64,000 nucleotides of DNA from Limnomonas spitsbergensis (Eukaryota; Chlorophyta; Chlorophyceae; Chlamydomonadales), in contig JAYJMM010000105.1 in the NCBI GenBank assembly GCA_037349105.1, forward strand, positions 3,658,001 through 3,722,000. The letters run 5' to 3'. Position 1 is the stretch's first letter, and every line of letters begins with the position of its first letter. The notes beneath the pieces are model-generated. The model ran no database searches and was not told the origin of the DNA. It saw only the letters and a list, made by a program, of their open reading frames with translations. Below, piece after piece: positions 41,631 through 52,922 of this stretch. Made by a program: the position numbers and the translations under genes.

Positions 41631-41819
41631 GCCCTTTTCAAGACACGCAGTCGGGCTCGAGCTCTTCGAAGCAAACATGCACCCGTTGCTGCGATTCATC
41701 CATGAGAGGGACGTCGTACCGGCCGTCTGGTATCATCCTCAAGCATGCTATATGAACCAAGACGCATTTAGTTTACATGACTAGCTAAATTTACGAATGG
41801 TGTCTGAGGGAACATGGTC

Positions 41820-42571
41820 CGGATGCTTCTTTTTATGACGTGTACATTGACAGATTGTGCGACCCCTGGACACATCCCGTTCATGCCCGATCCCGTCTCC
41901 AAGTTCCAGAATGTCTTTTGTTATTGCCTGCTTAGGGCATCCTCGGCGACGATTTGTTCGCGGCCGGGGGCATTCCTCTTGCGGCGCTATTTGGCTCGGA
42001 TTATAGCGACGTCGACTTGTTCTACGTCGCGCCTCCCGGCACCGGTGTGGATCGCGCGATGGAGCGAGGAGAGGAAAGCATGCGCAGTGGGATTGCGCAC
42101 TATTTCGGGGGCACATGCGTCGTGTCATCGTCGTTATGATGCACGTCCGAATGTCCTACCGTCCCGGCTACCCGTGTGAGCGACGATGTGACATTCAGCA
42201 GCGACGCGTTGTGCGCTCTTCTCAAGGCGAATTCGACGCCTCTGGCGTTAAGGCTGATGGCCTACTCTGAATTGCGAACGAGGCCCGCCCATATTCGTGG
42301 GGCGAGGAATATAGCTCATGGGGCACATCCGGACGCACATGCAGACGCAAAAGACGCCATGCAGAGAGACTACGTGGACTTCACGCTAATGTTACTCGAT
42401 ACCATTAAAGAAATGTGCAACAAGCCGAACGGCACCACGACCATCGGACGTCGCGCCGATGAAGAGGAGGATCTGATGTACATCGTGTGCAAGAACGTCG
42501 TGAACGACCAGATCTCTGCCAAAATGCGCAAGGCGTTGACCGACAGCCTGTCCAAGCCGACCTCACGATGA
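41820..42571 (+). pseudogene. Unit 1 nucleotidyltransferase-like ORF, frameshifted
   Basis: CTTAGGGCATCCTCGGC lacks one A relative to the core (CTTAAGGGCATCCTCATC), which breaks the frame just before the LFAAGG motif. A second break near 42138 separates the C-terminal part (42176-42571). Most diverged unit of the array. Confidence 0.7.
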
Positions 42572-43210
42572 TGAGCGATTCGTTGTCCGTGTGTGAACGC
42601 GCAAGTAAGCAAGTAAGCGGGTGCTTCTGGCTGGCGCTGATGATTGAAATCATACCGTTTTATGTCCGTTGTTGACTCTGCGATCGGTGACCAATCCAGC
42701 TGACCAATCCCCGGTGTACCAAACAAGGTGATTGCATACATGACGTGAACCACCGTGCTTGGGCCTCTCCACGACGTGGGGCACGTCGGCCTCGATGCGG
42801 AATATGTGACATAGGTACACGTGCCTGCCGCCTATGGTGCCCGACACGTGCACGGGGGCGGGAGGGACGGGACCTGCCTTTGTGCATGCACGGAATAGTT
42901 GTCTATAACAAACAATGGCGTGTCAAGGGAGGGGGACCCAACTCTGCCTCCCTTAGTCTCTCCACCCTCACCCCACTGAGGGGCGTTCACGTCCAAGAGC
43001 GCGATGCGCAAGTAAGCCAACCCTTTTCAAGACACGCGGTCGGGCTTGAGCTCTTCGAAGCAAACATGCACATGTTGCTGCGATTCATCCATGATCGAGG
43101 GACTTCGTACCGGCCGTCTGGTATCATCCTCAAGCATGCTATATGAACCAAGACGTACTTAGTTTACATGACTAGCTAAATTTACAAATGGTGTCTGAGG
43201 GAACATGGTT

Positions 43211-43970
43211 CGGATGCTTCTTTTTATGACGTGTACATTGACAGATTGTGCGACCCCTGGACACATCCCGTTCATGCCCGATCCCGTCTCCAAGTTCCAG
43301 AATGTCTTTTGTTATTGCCTGCTTAGGGCATCCTCGGCGACGATTTGTTCGCGGCCGGGGGCATTCCTCTTGCGGCGCTATTTGGCTCGGATTATAGCGA
43401 CATCGACTTGTTCTACGTCGCGCCTCCCGGCACCGGTGTGGATCGCGCGATAAAGCGAAGAGAAGAAAGCATGCGCATAACGAGTGGGATTGCGCACTAT
43501 TTCGGGGGCACATGCGTCGTGTCATCGTCGTTATGATGCACGTCCGAATGTCCTACCGTCCCGGCTACCCGTGTAAGCGACGATGTGACATTCAGCAGCG
43601 ACGATTTGTGCCCTTTTCTCAAGGCGGATTCGACGCCTCTGGCGTTAAGGCTGATGGCTTACTCTGAATTGCGAACGAGGCCCGCCCATATTCGTAGGGC
43701 GAGGAATATAGCTCATGGGGCACATCCGGACGCATATGCAGACGCAAAAGACGCCATGCAGAGAGACTACGTGGACTTCACGCTAATGTTACTCGATACC
43801 ATTTAAGAAATGTGCAACAAGCCGAACGGCACCACGACCATCGGACGTCGCGCCGATGAAGAGGAGGATCTGATGTACATCGTGTGCAAGAACGTCGTGA
43901 ACGACCAGATCTCTGCCAAAATGCGCAAGGCGTTGACCGACAGCCTGTCCAAGCCGACCTCACGATGATG
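43211..43970 (+). pseudogene. Unit 2 nucleotidyltransferase-like ORF, frameshifted
   Basis: Has the same missing A as unit 1, a further break near 43536, and a stop in the C-terminal part (ACCATTTAAGAA at about 43799). Confidence 0.7.
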
Positions 43971-44607
43971 AGCGATTCGTTGTCCGTGTGTGAACGCGCA
44001 AGTAAGCAAGTAAGCGGGTGCTTCTGGCTGGCGCTGATGATTGAAATCATACCGTTTTATGTCCGTTGTTGACTCTGCGATCGGTGACCAATCCAGCTGA
44101 CCAATCCCCGGTGTACCAAACAAGGTGATTGCATACATGACGTGAACCACCGTGCTTGGGCCTCTCCACGACGTGGGGCACGTCGGCCTCGATGCGGAAT
44201 ATGGGACATAGGTACACGTGCCTGCCGCCTATGGTGCCCGACACGTGCATGGGGGCGGGAGGGACGGGACCTGCCTTTGTGCATGCACGGAATAGTTGTC
44301 TATAACAAACAATGGCGTGTCAAGGGAGGGGGACCCAACTCTGCCTCCCTTAGTCTCTCCACCCTCACCCCACTGAGGGGCGTTCACGTCCAAGAGCGCG
44401 ATGCGCAAGTAAGCCAACCCTTTTCAAGACACGCGGTCGGGCTTGAGCTCTTCGAAGCAAACATGCACATGTTGCTGCGATTCATCCATGATCGAGGGAC
44501 TTCGTACCGGCCGTCTGGTATCATCCTCAAGCATGCTATATGAACCAAGACGTATTTAGTTTACATGACTAGCTAAATTTACAAATGGTGTCTGAGGGAA
44601 CATGGTT

Positions 44608-45434
44608 CGGATGCTTCTTTTTATGACGTGTACATTGACAGATTGTGCGACCCCTGGACACATCCCGTTCATGCCCGATCCCGTCTCCAAGTTCCAGAAT
44701 GTCTTTTGTTATTGCCTGCTTAGGGCATCCACGGCGACGATTTGTTCGCGGCCGGGGGCATTCCTCTTGCGGCGCTATTTGGCTCGGATTATAGCGACAT
44801 CGACTTGTTCTACGTCGCGCCTCCCGGCACCGGTGTGGATCGCGCGATAAAGCGAAGAGAAGAAAGCATGCGCATAACGAGTGGGATTGCGCACTATTTC
44901 GGGGGCACATGCGTCGTGTCATCGTCGTTATGATGCACGTCCGAATGTCCTACCGTCCCGGCTACCCGTGTAAGCGACGATGTGACATTCAGCAGCGACG
45001 AGTTGTGCCCTTTTCTCAAGTCGGAATCGACGCCTCTGGCGTTAAGGCTGATGGCTTACTCTGAATTGCGAACGAGGTCCGCCCATATTCGTAGGGCGAG
45101 GAATATAGCTCATGGGGCACATCCGGACGCATATGCAGACGCAAAAGATGCCAGGCAGAGAGTCTACGTGGACTTCACGCTAATGTTACTCGATACCATT
45201 AAAGAAATGTGCAACAAGCCGAACGGCACCACGACCATCGGACGTCGCGCCGATGAAGAGGAGGCTCCGATGTACATCGTGTGCAAGAACGCCGTGAACG
45301 ACCAGATCTCTGCCAAAATGCGCAAGGCGTTGACCGACAGCCTGTCCAAGCCGACCTCACGCATGATGAGCGATTCGTTGTCCGTGTGTGAACGCGCAAG
45401 TATGCGGGTGCTTCTGGCTGGCGCTGATGATTGA
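44608..45434 (+). pseudogene. Unit 3 nucleotidyltransferase-like ORF, frameshifted
   Basis: Shares the missing A with units 1-2 and the break near 44933. The C-terminal 150 codons (44982-45434) are open and end differently because one AAGTAAGC word is lost. Confidence 0.7.
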
Positions 45435-46001
45435 AATCACACCGTTTTATGTCCGTTGTTGACTCTGCTATCGGTGACTAATCCAGCTGACCAATCCCCG
45501 GTGTGCCAAACAAGGTGATTGCATACATGACGTGAACCACCGTGCTTGGGCCTCTCCACGACGTGGGGCACGTCGGCCTCGATGCGGAATATGGGACATA
45601 GGTACACGTGCCTGCCGCCTATGGTGCCCGACACGTGCACGGGGGCGGGAGAGACGGGACCTGCCTTTGTGCATGCACGGAATAGTTGTCGATAACAAAC
45701 AATGGCGTGTCAAGGGAGGGGGACCCAACTCTGCCTCCCTTAGTCTCTCCACCCTCACCCCGCCGACTGAGGGGCGTTCACGTCCAAGAGCGCGATGCGC
45801 AAGTAAGCCAACCCTTTTCAAGACACGCGGTCGGGCTCGAGCTCTTCGAAGCAAACATGGTCCCGTTTCTGCGATTCATCCATGAGAGGGACGTCGTGCC
45901 GGCCGACTAGCAACATCCTCAAGCATGCTATATGAAGGAAGAAGTATTTATGTTACAATTTAGCTAAATTTACGAATGGTGTCTGAGGGAGCGTGGCTCG
46001 G

Positions 46002-46847
46002 ATGCTTCTTTGTACGTCGTGTACATTGACAGATTGTGCGACCCCTGGACACATCCCGTTCATGCCCGATCCCGGCTCCAAGTTTCAGAACGACTTTTGT
46101 TACGGCCTGCTTAAGGGCATCCTCATCGACGATTTGTTCGCGGCCGGGGGTGTTCCTCTCGCGGCGCTGACCGGCTCGGATTATAGCGACATCGACTTGT
46201 TCTACGTCGCGCCTCCCAGCACCGGTGTAGATCGCGCGATGGAGCGAAGTGAAGAAAGGATGCGCATAACGAGTGGGATTGCGCACTATTTCGGGGGCAC
46301 ATGCGTCGTGTCATCGTCGTTTTGTTGCATTGTCCTGGCTACCCGTGTGAGGGACGACGAGACAATCAGCAACGACGAGTTGTGCGCTCTTCTCAAGTCG
46401 GAATCGACGCCTCTGGCGTTAAGGCTGCTGGCCTACTCTGAATTGCGAACGAGGTCCGCCCATATTCGTGGGGCGAGGTATTCAGCTCATGGGGCAGATC
46501 CGGACGCATATGCAGACGCAAAAGACGCCATGCAGAGAGTCTACGTGGACTTCACGCTAATGTTACTCGATACCATTAAAGAAATGTGCAACAAGCCGAA
46601 CGGCACCACGACCATCGGACGTCGCGCCGATGAAGAGGAGGCTCCGATGTACATCGTGTGCAAGAACGTCGTGAACGACCAGATCTCTGCCAAAATGCGC
46701 AAGGCATTGACCGACAGCCTGTCCAAGCCGACCTCACGCATGATGAGCGATTCTTTGTCCGTGTGTGAACGCGCAAGTAAGCAAGTAAGCGGGTGCTTCT
46801 GGCTGGCGCTGATGATTGAAATCATACCGTTTTATGTCCGTTGTTGA
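46002..46847 (+). CDS. Nucleotidyltransferase-fold protein, array unit 4
   Basis: About 281 aa from the ATG at 46002; the three codons before it are open but begin with GTG. Residues 55-80 hold AAGGVPLAALTGSDYSDIDL, which fits the pol-beta-type nucleotidyltransferase signature hG[GS]x(9-13)Dh[DE]h; DID would bind the metal ions. The rest (NDELCALLKSESTPLALRLL, TTTIGRRADEEEAPMYIVC) has no known motif I can name. Proteins with this signature transfer nucleotides to various targets or are inactive relatives. The N-terminal 50 residues read poorly, and a neighbouring frame (SLYDVYIDRLCDPWTHPVHA) looks more protein-like, so the start of the real protein may be elsewhere. Ends FYVRC. Confidence 0.5.
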   Translation: MLLCTSCTLTDCATPGHIPFMPDPGSKFQNDFCYGLLKGILIDDLFAAGGVPLAALTGSDYSDIDLFYVAPPSTGVDRAMERSEERMRITSGIAHYFGGTCVVSSSFCCIVLATRVRDDETISNDELCALLKSESTPLALRLLAYSELRTRSAHIRGARYSAHGADPDAYADAKDAMQRVYVDFTLMLLDTIKEMCNKPNGTTTIGRRADEEEAPMYIVCKNVVNDQISAKMRKALTDSLSKPTSRMMSDSLSVCERASKQVSGCFWLALMIEIIPFYVRC

Positions 46848-47386
46848 CTCTGCGATCGGTGACCAATCCAGCTGACCAATCCCCGGTGTGCCAAACAAGG
46901 TGATTGCATACATGACGTGAACCACCGTGCTTGGGCCTCTCCACGACGTGGGGCACGTCGGCCTCGATGCGGAATATGTGACATAGGTACACGTGCCTGC
47001 CGCCTATGGTGCCCGACACGTGCACGGGGGCGGGAGGGACGGGACCTGCCTTTGTGCATGCACGGAATAGTTGTCGATAACAAGCAATGGCGTGTCAAGG
47101 GAGGGGGACCCAACTCTGCCTCCCTTAGTCTCTCCACCCTCACCCCGCCGACTGAGGGGCGTTCACGTCCAAGAGCGCGATGCGCAAGTAAGCCAACCCT
47201 TTTCAAGACACGCGGTCGGGCTCGAGCTCTTCGAAGCAAACATGGACCCGTTTCTGCGATTCATCCATGAGACGGACGTCGTGCCGGCCGACTAGCATCA
47301 TCCTCAAGCATGCTATATGAAGGAAGAAGTATTTAGGTTACAATTTAGCTAAATTTACGAATGGTGTTTGAGGGAGCGTGGTTCGG

Positions 47387-48232
47387 ATGCTTCTTTGTAT
47401 GTCGTGTACATTGACAGATTGTGCGACCCCTGGACACATCCCGTCCATGCCCGATCCCGGCTCCAAGTTTCAGAACGACTTTTGTTACGGCCTGCTTAAG
47501 GGCATCCTCATCGACGATTTGTTCGCGGCCGGGGGCGTTCCTCTCGCGGCGCTGACCGGCTCGGATTATAGCGACATCGACTTGTTTTACGTCGCGCCTC
47601 CCAACACCGGTGTGGATCGCGCGATGGAGCGAAGAGAAGAAAGCATGCGCATAACGAGTGGGACTGCGCACTATTTCGGGGGCACATGCGTCGTGTCATC
47701 GTCGTTTTGTTGCATTGTCCCGGCTACCCGTGTGAGGGACGACGAGACAATCAGCAACGACGAGTTGTGCGCTCTTCTCAAGTCGGAATCGACGCCTCTG
47801 GCGTTAAGGCTGCTGGCCTACTCTGAATTGCGAACGAGGTCCGCCCATATTCGTGGGGCGAGGTATATAGCTCATGGGGCAGATCCGGACGCATATGCAG
47901 ACGCAAAAGACGCCATGCAGAGAGTCTACGTGGACTTCACGCTAATGTTACTCGATACCATAAAAGAAATGTGCAACAAGCCGAACGGCACCACGACCAT
48001 CGGACGTCGCGCCGATGAAGAGGAGGCTCCGATATACATCGTGTGCAAGAACGTCGTGAACGACCAGATCTCTGCCAAAATGCGCAAGGCATTGACCGAC
48101 AGCCTGTTCAAGCCGACCTCACGCATGATGAGCGATTCGTTGTCCGTGTGTGAACGCGCAAGTAAGCAAGTAAGCGGGTGCTTCTGGCTGGCGCTGATGA
48201 TTGAAATCATACCGTTTTATGTCCGTTGTTGA
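47387..48232 (+). CDS. Nucleotidyltransferase-fold protein, array unit 5
   Basis: Same 281-aa frame as unit 4 with a few substitutions (NTGVDRAMERREESM, SGTAHYF, SLFKPTS). Signature GGVPLAALTGSDYSDIDL intact. Confidence 0.5.
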   Translation: MLLCMSCTLTDCATPGHIPSMPDPGSKFQNDFCYGLLKGILIDDLFAAGGVPLAALTGSDYSDIDLFYVAPPNTGVDRAMERREESMRITSGTAHYFGGTCVVSSSFCCIVPATRVRDDETISNDELCALLKSESTPLALRLLAYSELRTRSAHIRGARYIAHGADPDAYADAKDAMQRVYVDFTLMLLDTIKEMCNKPNGTTTIGRRADEEEAPIYIVCKNVVNDQISAKMRKALTDSLFKPTSRMMSDSLSVCERASKQVSGCFWLALMIEIIPFYVRC

Positions 48233-48771
48233 CTCTGCGATCGATGACCTATCCAGCTGACCAATCCCCGGTGTGCCAAACAAGGTGATTGCATACATGA
48301 CGTGAACCACCGTGCTTGGGCCTCTCCGCGACGTGGGGCACGTCGGCCTCGATGCAGAATATGTGACATAGGTACACGTGCCTGCCGCCTATGGTGCCCG
48401 ACACGTGCACGGGGGCGGGAGGGACGGGACCTGCCTTTGTGCATGCACGGAATAGTTGTCGATAACAAACAATGGCGTGTCAAGGGAGGGGGACCCAACT
48501 CTGCCTCCCTTAGTCTCTCCACCCTCACCCCGCCGACTGAGGGGCGTTCACGTCCAAGAGCGCGATGCGCAAGTAAGCCAACCCTTTTCAAGACACGCGG
48601 TCGGGCTCGAGCTCTTCGAAGCAAACATGGACCCGTTTCTGCGATTCATCCATGAGAGGGACGTCGTGCCGGCCGACTAGCATCATCCTCAAGCATGCTA
48701 TATGAAGGAAGAAGTATTTAGGTTACAATTTAGCTAAATTTACGAATGGTGTCTGAGGGAGCGTGGCTCGG

Positions 48772-49632
48772 ATGCTTCTTTGTATGTCGTGTACATTGAC
48801 AGATTGTGCGACCCCTGGACACATCCCGTCCATGCCCGATCCCGGCTTCAAGTTTCAGAACGACTTTTGTTACGGCCTGCTTAAGGGCATCCTCATCGAC
48901 GATTTGTTCGCGGCCGGGGGCGTTCCTCTCGCGGCGCTGACCGGCTCGGATTATAGCGACATCGACTTGTTCTACGTCGCGCCTCCCAACACCGGTGTGG
49001 ATCGCGCGATAAAGCGAAGAGAAGAAAGCATGCGCATAACGAGTGGGATTGCGCACTATTTCGGGGGCACATGCGTCGTGTTATCGTCGTTTTGTTGCAT
49101 TGTCCTGGCTACCCGTGTGAGGGACGACGAGACAATCAGCAACGACGAGTTGTGCGCTCTTCTCAAGTCGGAATCGACGCCTCTGGCGTTAAGGCTGCTG
49201 GCCTACTCTGAATTGCGAACGAGGTCCGCCCATATTCGTGGGGCGAGGTATTCAGCTCATGGGGCAGATCCGGACGCATATGCAGACGCAAAAGACGCCA
49301 TGCAGAGAGTCTACGTGGACTTCACGCTAATGTTACTCGATACCATAAAAGAAATGTGCAACAAGCCGAACGGCACCACGACCATCGGACGTCGCGCCGA
49401 TGAAGAGGAGGCTCCGATATACATCGTGTGCAAGAACGTCGTGAACGACCAGATCTCTGCCAAAATGCGCAAGGCATTGACCGACAGCCTGTCCAAGCCG
49501 ACCTCACGCATGATGAGCGATTCGTTGTCCGTGTGTGAACGCGCAAGTAAGCAAGTAAGCGGGTGCTTCTGGCTGGCGCTGATGATTGAAATCATACCGT
49601 TTTATGTCCGTTGTTGCCTCTGCGATCGATGA
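48772..49632 (+). CDS. Nucleotidyltransferase-fold protein, array unit 6
   Basis: 286 aa; a TGA-to-TGC change extends the end to FYVRCCLCDR, shared with units 7-10. Carries NTGVDRAIKRREESM. Signature intact. Confidence 0.5.
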   Translation: MLLCMSCTLTDCATPGHIPSMPDPGFKFQNDFCYGLLKGILIDDLFAAGGVPLAALTGSDYSDIDLFYVAPPNTGVDRAIKRREESMRITSGIAHYFGGTCVVLSSFCCIVLATRVRDDETISNDELCALLKSESTPLALRLLAYSELRTRSAHIRGARYSAHGADPDAYADAKDAMQRVYVDFTLMLLDTIKEMCNKPNGTTTIGRRADEEEAPIYIVCKNVVNDQISAKMRKALTDSLSKPTSRMMSDSLSVCERASKQVSGCFWLALMIEIIPFYVRCCLCDR

Positions 49633-50152
49633 CCAATCCAGCTGACCAATCCCCGGTGTGCCAAACAAGGTGATTGCATACATGACGTGAACCACCGTGC
49701 TTGGGCCTCTCCACGACGTGGGGCACGTCGGCCTCGATGCGGAATATGTGACATAGGTACACGTGCCTGCCGCCTATGGTGCCCGACACGTGCACGGGGG
49801 CGGGAGGGACGGGACCTGCCTTTGTGCATGCACGGAATAGTTGTCGATAACAAACAATGGCGTGTCAAGGGAGGGGGACCCAACTCTGCCTCCCTTAGTC
49901 TCTCCACCCTCACCCCACTGAGGGGCGTTCACGTCCAAGAGCGCGATGCGCAAGTAAGCCAACCCTTTTCAAGACACGCGGTCGGGCTCGAGCTCTTCGA
50001 AGCAAACATGGACCCGTTTCTGCGATTCATCCATGAGAGGGACGTCGTGCCGGCCGACTAGCATCATCCTCAAGCATGCTATATGAAGGAAGAAGTATTT
50101 AGGTTACAATTTAGCTAAATTTACGAATGGTGTCTGAGGGAGCGTGGTTCGG

Positions 50153-51013
50153 ATGCTTCTTTGTATGTCGTGTACATTGACAGATTGTGCGACCCCTGGA
50201 CACATCCCGTCCATGCCCGATCCCGGCTCCAAGTTTCAGAACGACTTTTGTTACGGCCTGCTTAAGGGCATCCTCATCGACGATTTGTTCGCGGCCGGGG
50301 GCGTTCCTCTCGCGGCCCTGACCGGCTCGGATTATAGCGACATCGACTTGTTCTACGTCGCGCCTCTCAACACCGGTGTGGATCGCGCGATAAAGCGAAG
50401 AGAAGAAAGCATGCGCATAACGAGTGGGATTGCGCACTATTTCGGGGGCACATGCGTCGTGTCATCGTCGTTTTGTTGCATTGTCCTGGCTACCCGTGTG
50501 AGGGACGACGAGACAATCAGCAACGACGAGTTGTGCGCTCTTCTCAAGTCGGAATCGACGCCTCTGGCGTTAAGGCTGCTGGCCTACTCTGAATTGCGAA
50601 CGAGGTCCGCCCATATTCGTGGGGCGAGGTATTCAGCTCATGGGGCAGATCCGGACGCATATGCAGACGCAAAAGACGCCATGCAGAGAGTCTACGTGGA
50701 CTTCACGCTAATGTTACTCGATACCATAAAAGAAATGTGCAACAAGCCGAACGGCACCACGACCATCGGACGTCGCGCCGATGAAGAGGAGGCTCCGATA
50801 TACATCGTGTGCAAGAACGTCGTGAACGACCAGATCTCTGCCAAAATGCGCAAGGCATTGACCGACAGCCTGTCCAAGCCGACCTCACGCATGATGAGCG
50901 ATTCGTTGTCCGTGTGTGAACGCGCAAGTAAGCAAGTAAGCGGGTGCTTCTGGCTGGCGCTGATGATTGAAATCATACCGTTTTATGTCCGTTGTTGCCT
51001 CTGCGATCGATGA
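50153..51013 (+). CDS. Nucleotidyltransferase-fold protein, array unit 7
   Basis: 286 aa with the CLCDR end. One APLN change where others have APPN. The preceding spacer lacks the 4-base insertion (CCGC/GCCG) seen in most + units, as in units 1-2 and most minus units. Confidence 0.5.
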   Translation: MLLCMSCTLTDCATPGHIPSMPDPGSKFQNDFCYGLLKGILIDDLFAAGGVPLAALTGSDYSDIDLFYVAPLNTGVDRAIKRREESMRITSGIAHYFGGTCVVSSSFCCIVLATRVRDDETISNDELCALLKSESTPLALRLLAYSELRTRSAHIRGARYSAHGADPDAYADAKDAMQRVYVDFTLMLLDTIKEMCNKPNGTTTIGRRADEEEAPIYIVCKNVVNDQISAKMRKALTDSLSKPTSRMMSDSLSVCERASKQVSGCFWLALMIEIIPFYVRCCLCDR

Positions 51014-51537
51014 CCAATCCAGCTGACCAATCCCCGGTGTGCCAAACAAGGTGATTGCATACATGACGTGAACCACCGTGCTTGGGCCTCTCCGCGACGT
51101 GGGGCACGTCGGCCTCGATGCGGAATATGTGACATAGGTACACGTGCCTGCCGCCTATGGTGCCCGACACGTGCACGGGGGCGGGAGGGACGGGACCTGC
51201 CTTTGTGCATGCACGGAATAGTTGTCGATAACAAACAATGGCGTGTCAAGGGAGGGGGACCCAACTCTGCCTCCCTTAGTCTCTCCACCCTCACCCCGCC
51301 GACTGAGGGGCGTTCACGTCCAAGAGCGCGATGCGCAAGTAAGCCAACCCTTTTCAAGACACGCGGTCGGGCTCGAGCTCTTCGAAGCAAACATGGACCC
51401 GTTTCTGCGATTCATCCATGAGAGGGACGTCGTGCCGGCCGACTAGCATCATCCTCAAGCATGCTATATGAAGGAAGAAGTATTTAGGTTACAATTTAGC
51501 TAAATTTACGAATGGTGTCTGAGGGAGCGTGGCTCGG

Positions 51538-52398
51538 ATGCTTCTTTGTATGTCGTGTACATTGACAGATTGTGCGACCCCTGGACACATCCCGTCCATG
51601 CCCGATCCCGGCTCCAAGTTTCAGAACGACTTTTGTTACGGCCTGCTTAAGGGCATCCTCATCGACGATTTGTTCGCGGCCGGGGGCGTTCCTCTCGCGG
51701 CGCTGACCGGCTCGGATTATAGCGACATCGACTTGTTCTACGTCGCGCCTCCCAACACCGGTGTGGATCGCGCGATAAAGCGAAGAGAAGAAAGCATGCG
51801 CATAACGAGTGGGATTGCGCACTATTTCGGGGGCACATGCGTCGTGTCATCGTCGTTTTGTTGCATTGTCCTGGCTACCCGTGTGAGGGACGACGAGACA
51901 ATCAGCAACGACGAGTTGTGCGCTCTTCTCAAGTCGGAATCGACGCCTCTGGCGTTAAGGCTGCTGGCCTACTCTGAATTGCGAACGAGGTCCGCCCATA
52001 TTCGTGGGGCGAGGTATTCAGCTCATGGGGCAGATCCGGACGCATATGCAGACGCAAAAGACGCCATGCAGAGAGTCTACGTGGACTTCACGCTAATGTT
52101 ACTCGATACCATAAAAGAAATGTGCAACAAGCCGAACGGCACCACGACCATCGGACGTCGCGCCGATGAAGAGGAGGCTCCGATATACATCGTGTGCAAG
52201 AACGTCGTGAACGACCAGATCTCTGCCAAAATGCGCAAGGCATTGACCGACAGCCTGTCCAAGCCGACCTCACGCATGATGAGCGATTCGTTGTCCGTGT
52301 GTGAACGCGCAAGTAAGCAAGTAAGCGGGTGCTTCTGGCTGGCGCTGATGATTGAAATCATACCGTTTTATGTCCGTTGTTGCCTCTGCGATCGATGA
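51538..52398 (+). CDS. Nucleotidyltransferase-fold protein, array unit 8
   Basis: 286 aa, CLCDR end, signature intact; virtually identical to unit 6. Confidence 0.5.
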   Translation: MLLCMSCTLTDCATPGHIPSMPDPGSKFQNDFCYGLLKGILIDDLFAAGGVPLAALTGSDYSDIDLFYVAPPNTGVDRAIKRREESMRITSGIAHYFGGTCVVSSSFCCIVLATRVRDDETISNDELCALLKSESTPLALRLLAYSELRTRSAHIRGARYSAHGADPDAYADAKDAMQRVYVDFTLMLLDTIKEMCNKPNGTTTIGRRADEEEAPIYIVCKNVVNDQISAKMRKALTDSLSKPTSRMMSDSLSVCERASKQVSGCFWLALMIEIIPFYVRCCLCDR

Positions 52399-52922
52399 CC
52401 AATCCAGCTGACCAATCCCCGGTGTGCCAAACAAGGTGATTGCATACATGACGTGAACCACCATGCTTGGGCCTCTCCGCGACGTGGGGCACGTCGGCCT
52501 CGATGCGGAATATGTGACATAGGTACACGTGCCTGCCGCCTATGGTGCCCGACACGTGCACGGGGGCGGGAGGGACGGGACCTGCCTTTGTGCATGCACG
52601 GAATAGTTGTCGATAACAAACAATGGCGTGTCAAGGGAGGGGGACCCAACTCTGCCTCCCTTAGTCTCTCCACCCTCACCCCGCCGACTGAGGGGCGTTC
52701 ACGTCCAAGAGCGCGATGCGCAAGTAAGCCAACCCTTTTCAAGACACGCGGTCGGGCTCGAGCTCTTCGAAGCAAACATGGACCCGTTTCTGCGATTCAT
52801 CCATGAGAGGGACGTCGTGCCGGCCGACTAGCATCATCCTCAAGCATGCTATATGAAGGAAGAAGTATTTAGGTTACAATTTAGCTAAATTTACGAATGG
52901 TGTCTGAGGGAGCGTGGTTCGG

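Noticed and set aside
42745..43146. Frames of about 117-133 codons (MNHRAWASPRRGARR...) in each + unit as separate genes
   Set aside because: Arg/Pro-rich, altered by indels between units; only the C-terminal MDPFLRFIHERD part looks coding, so not called as genes in + units.
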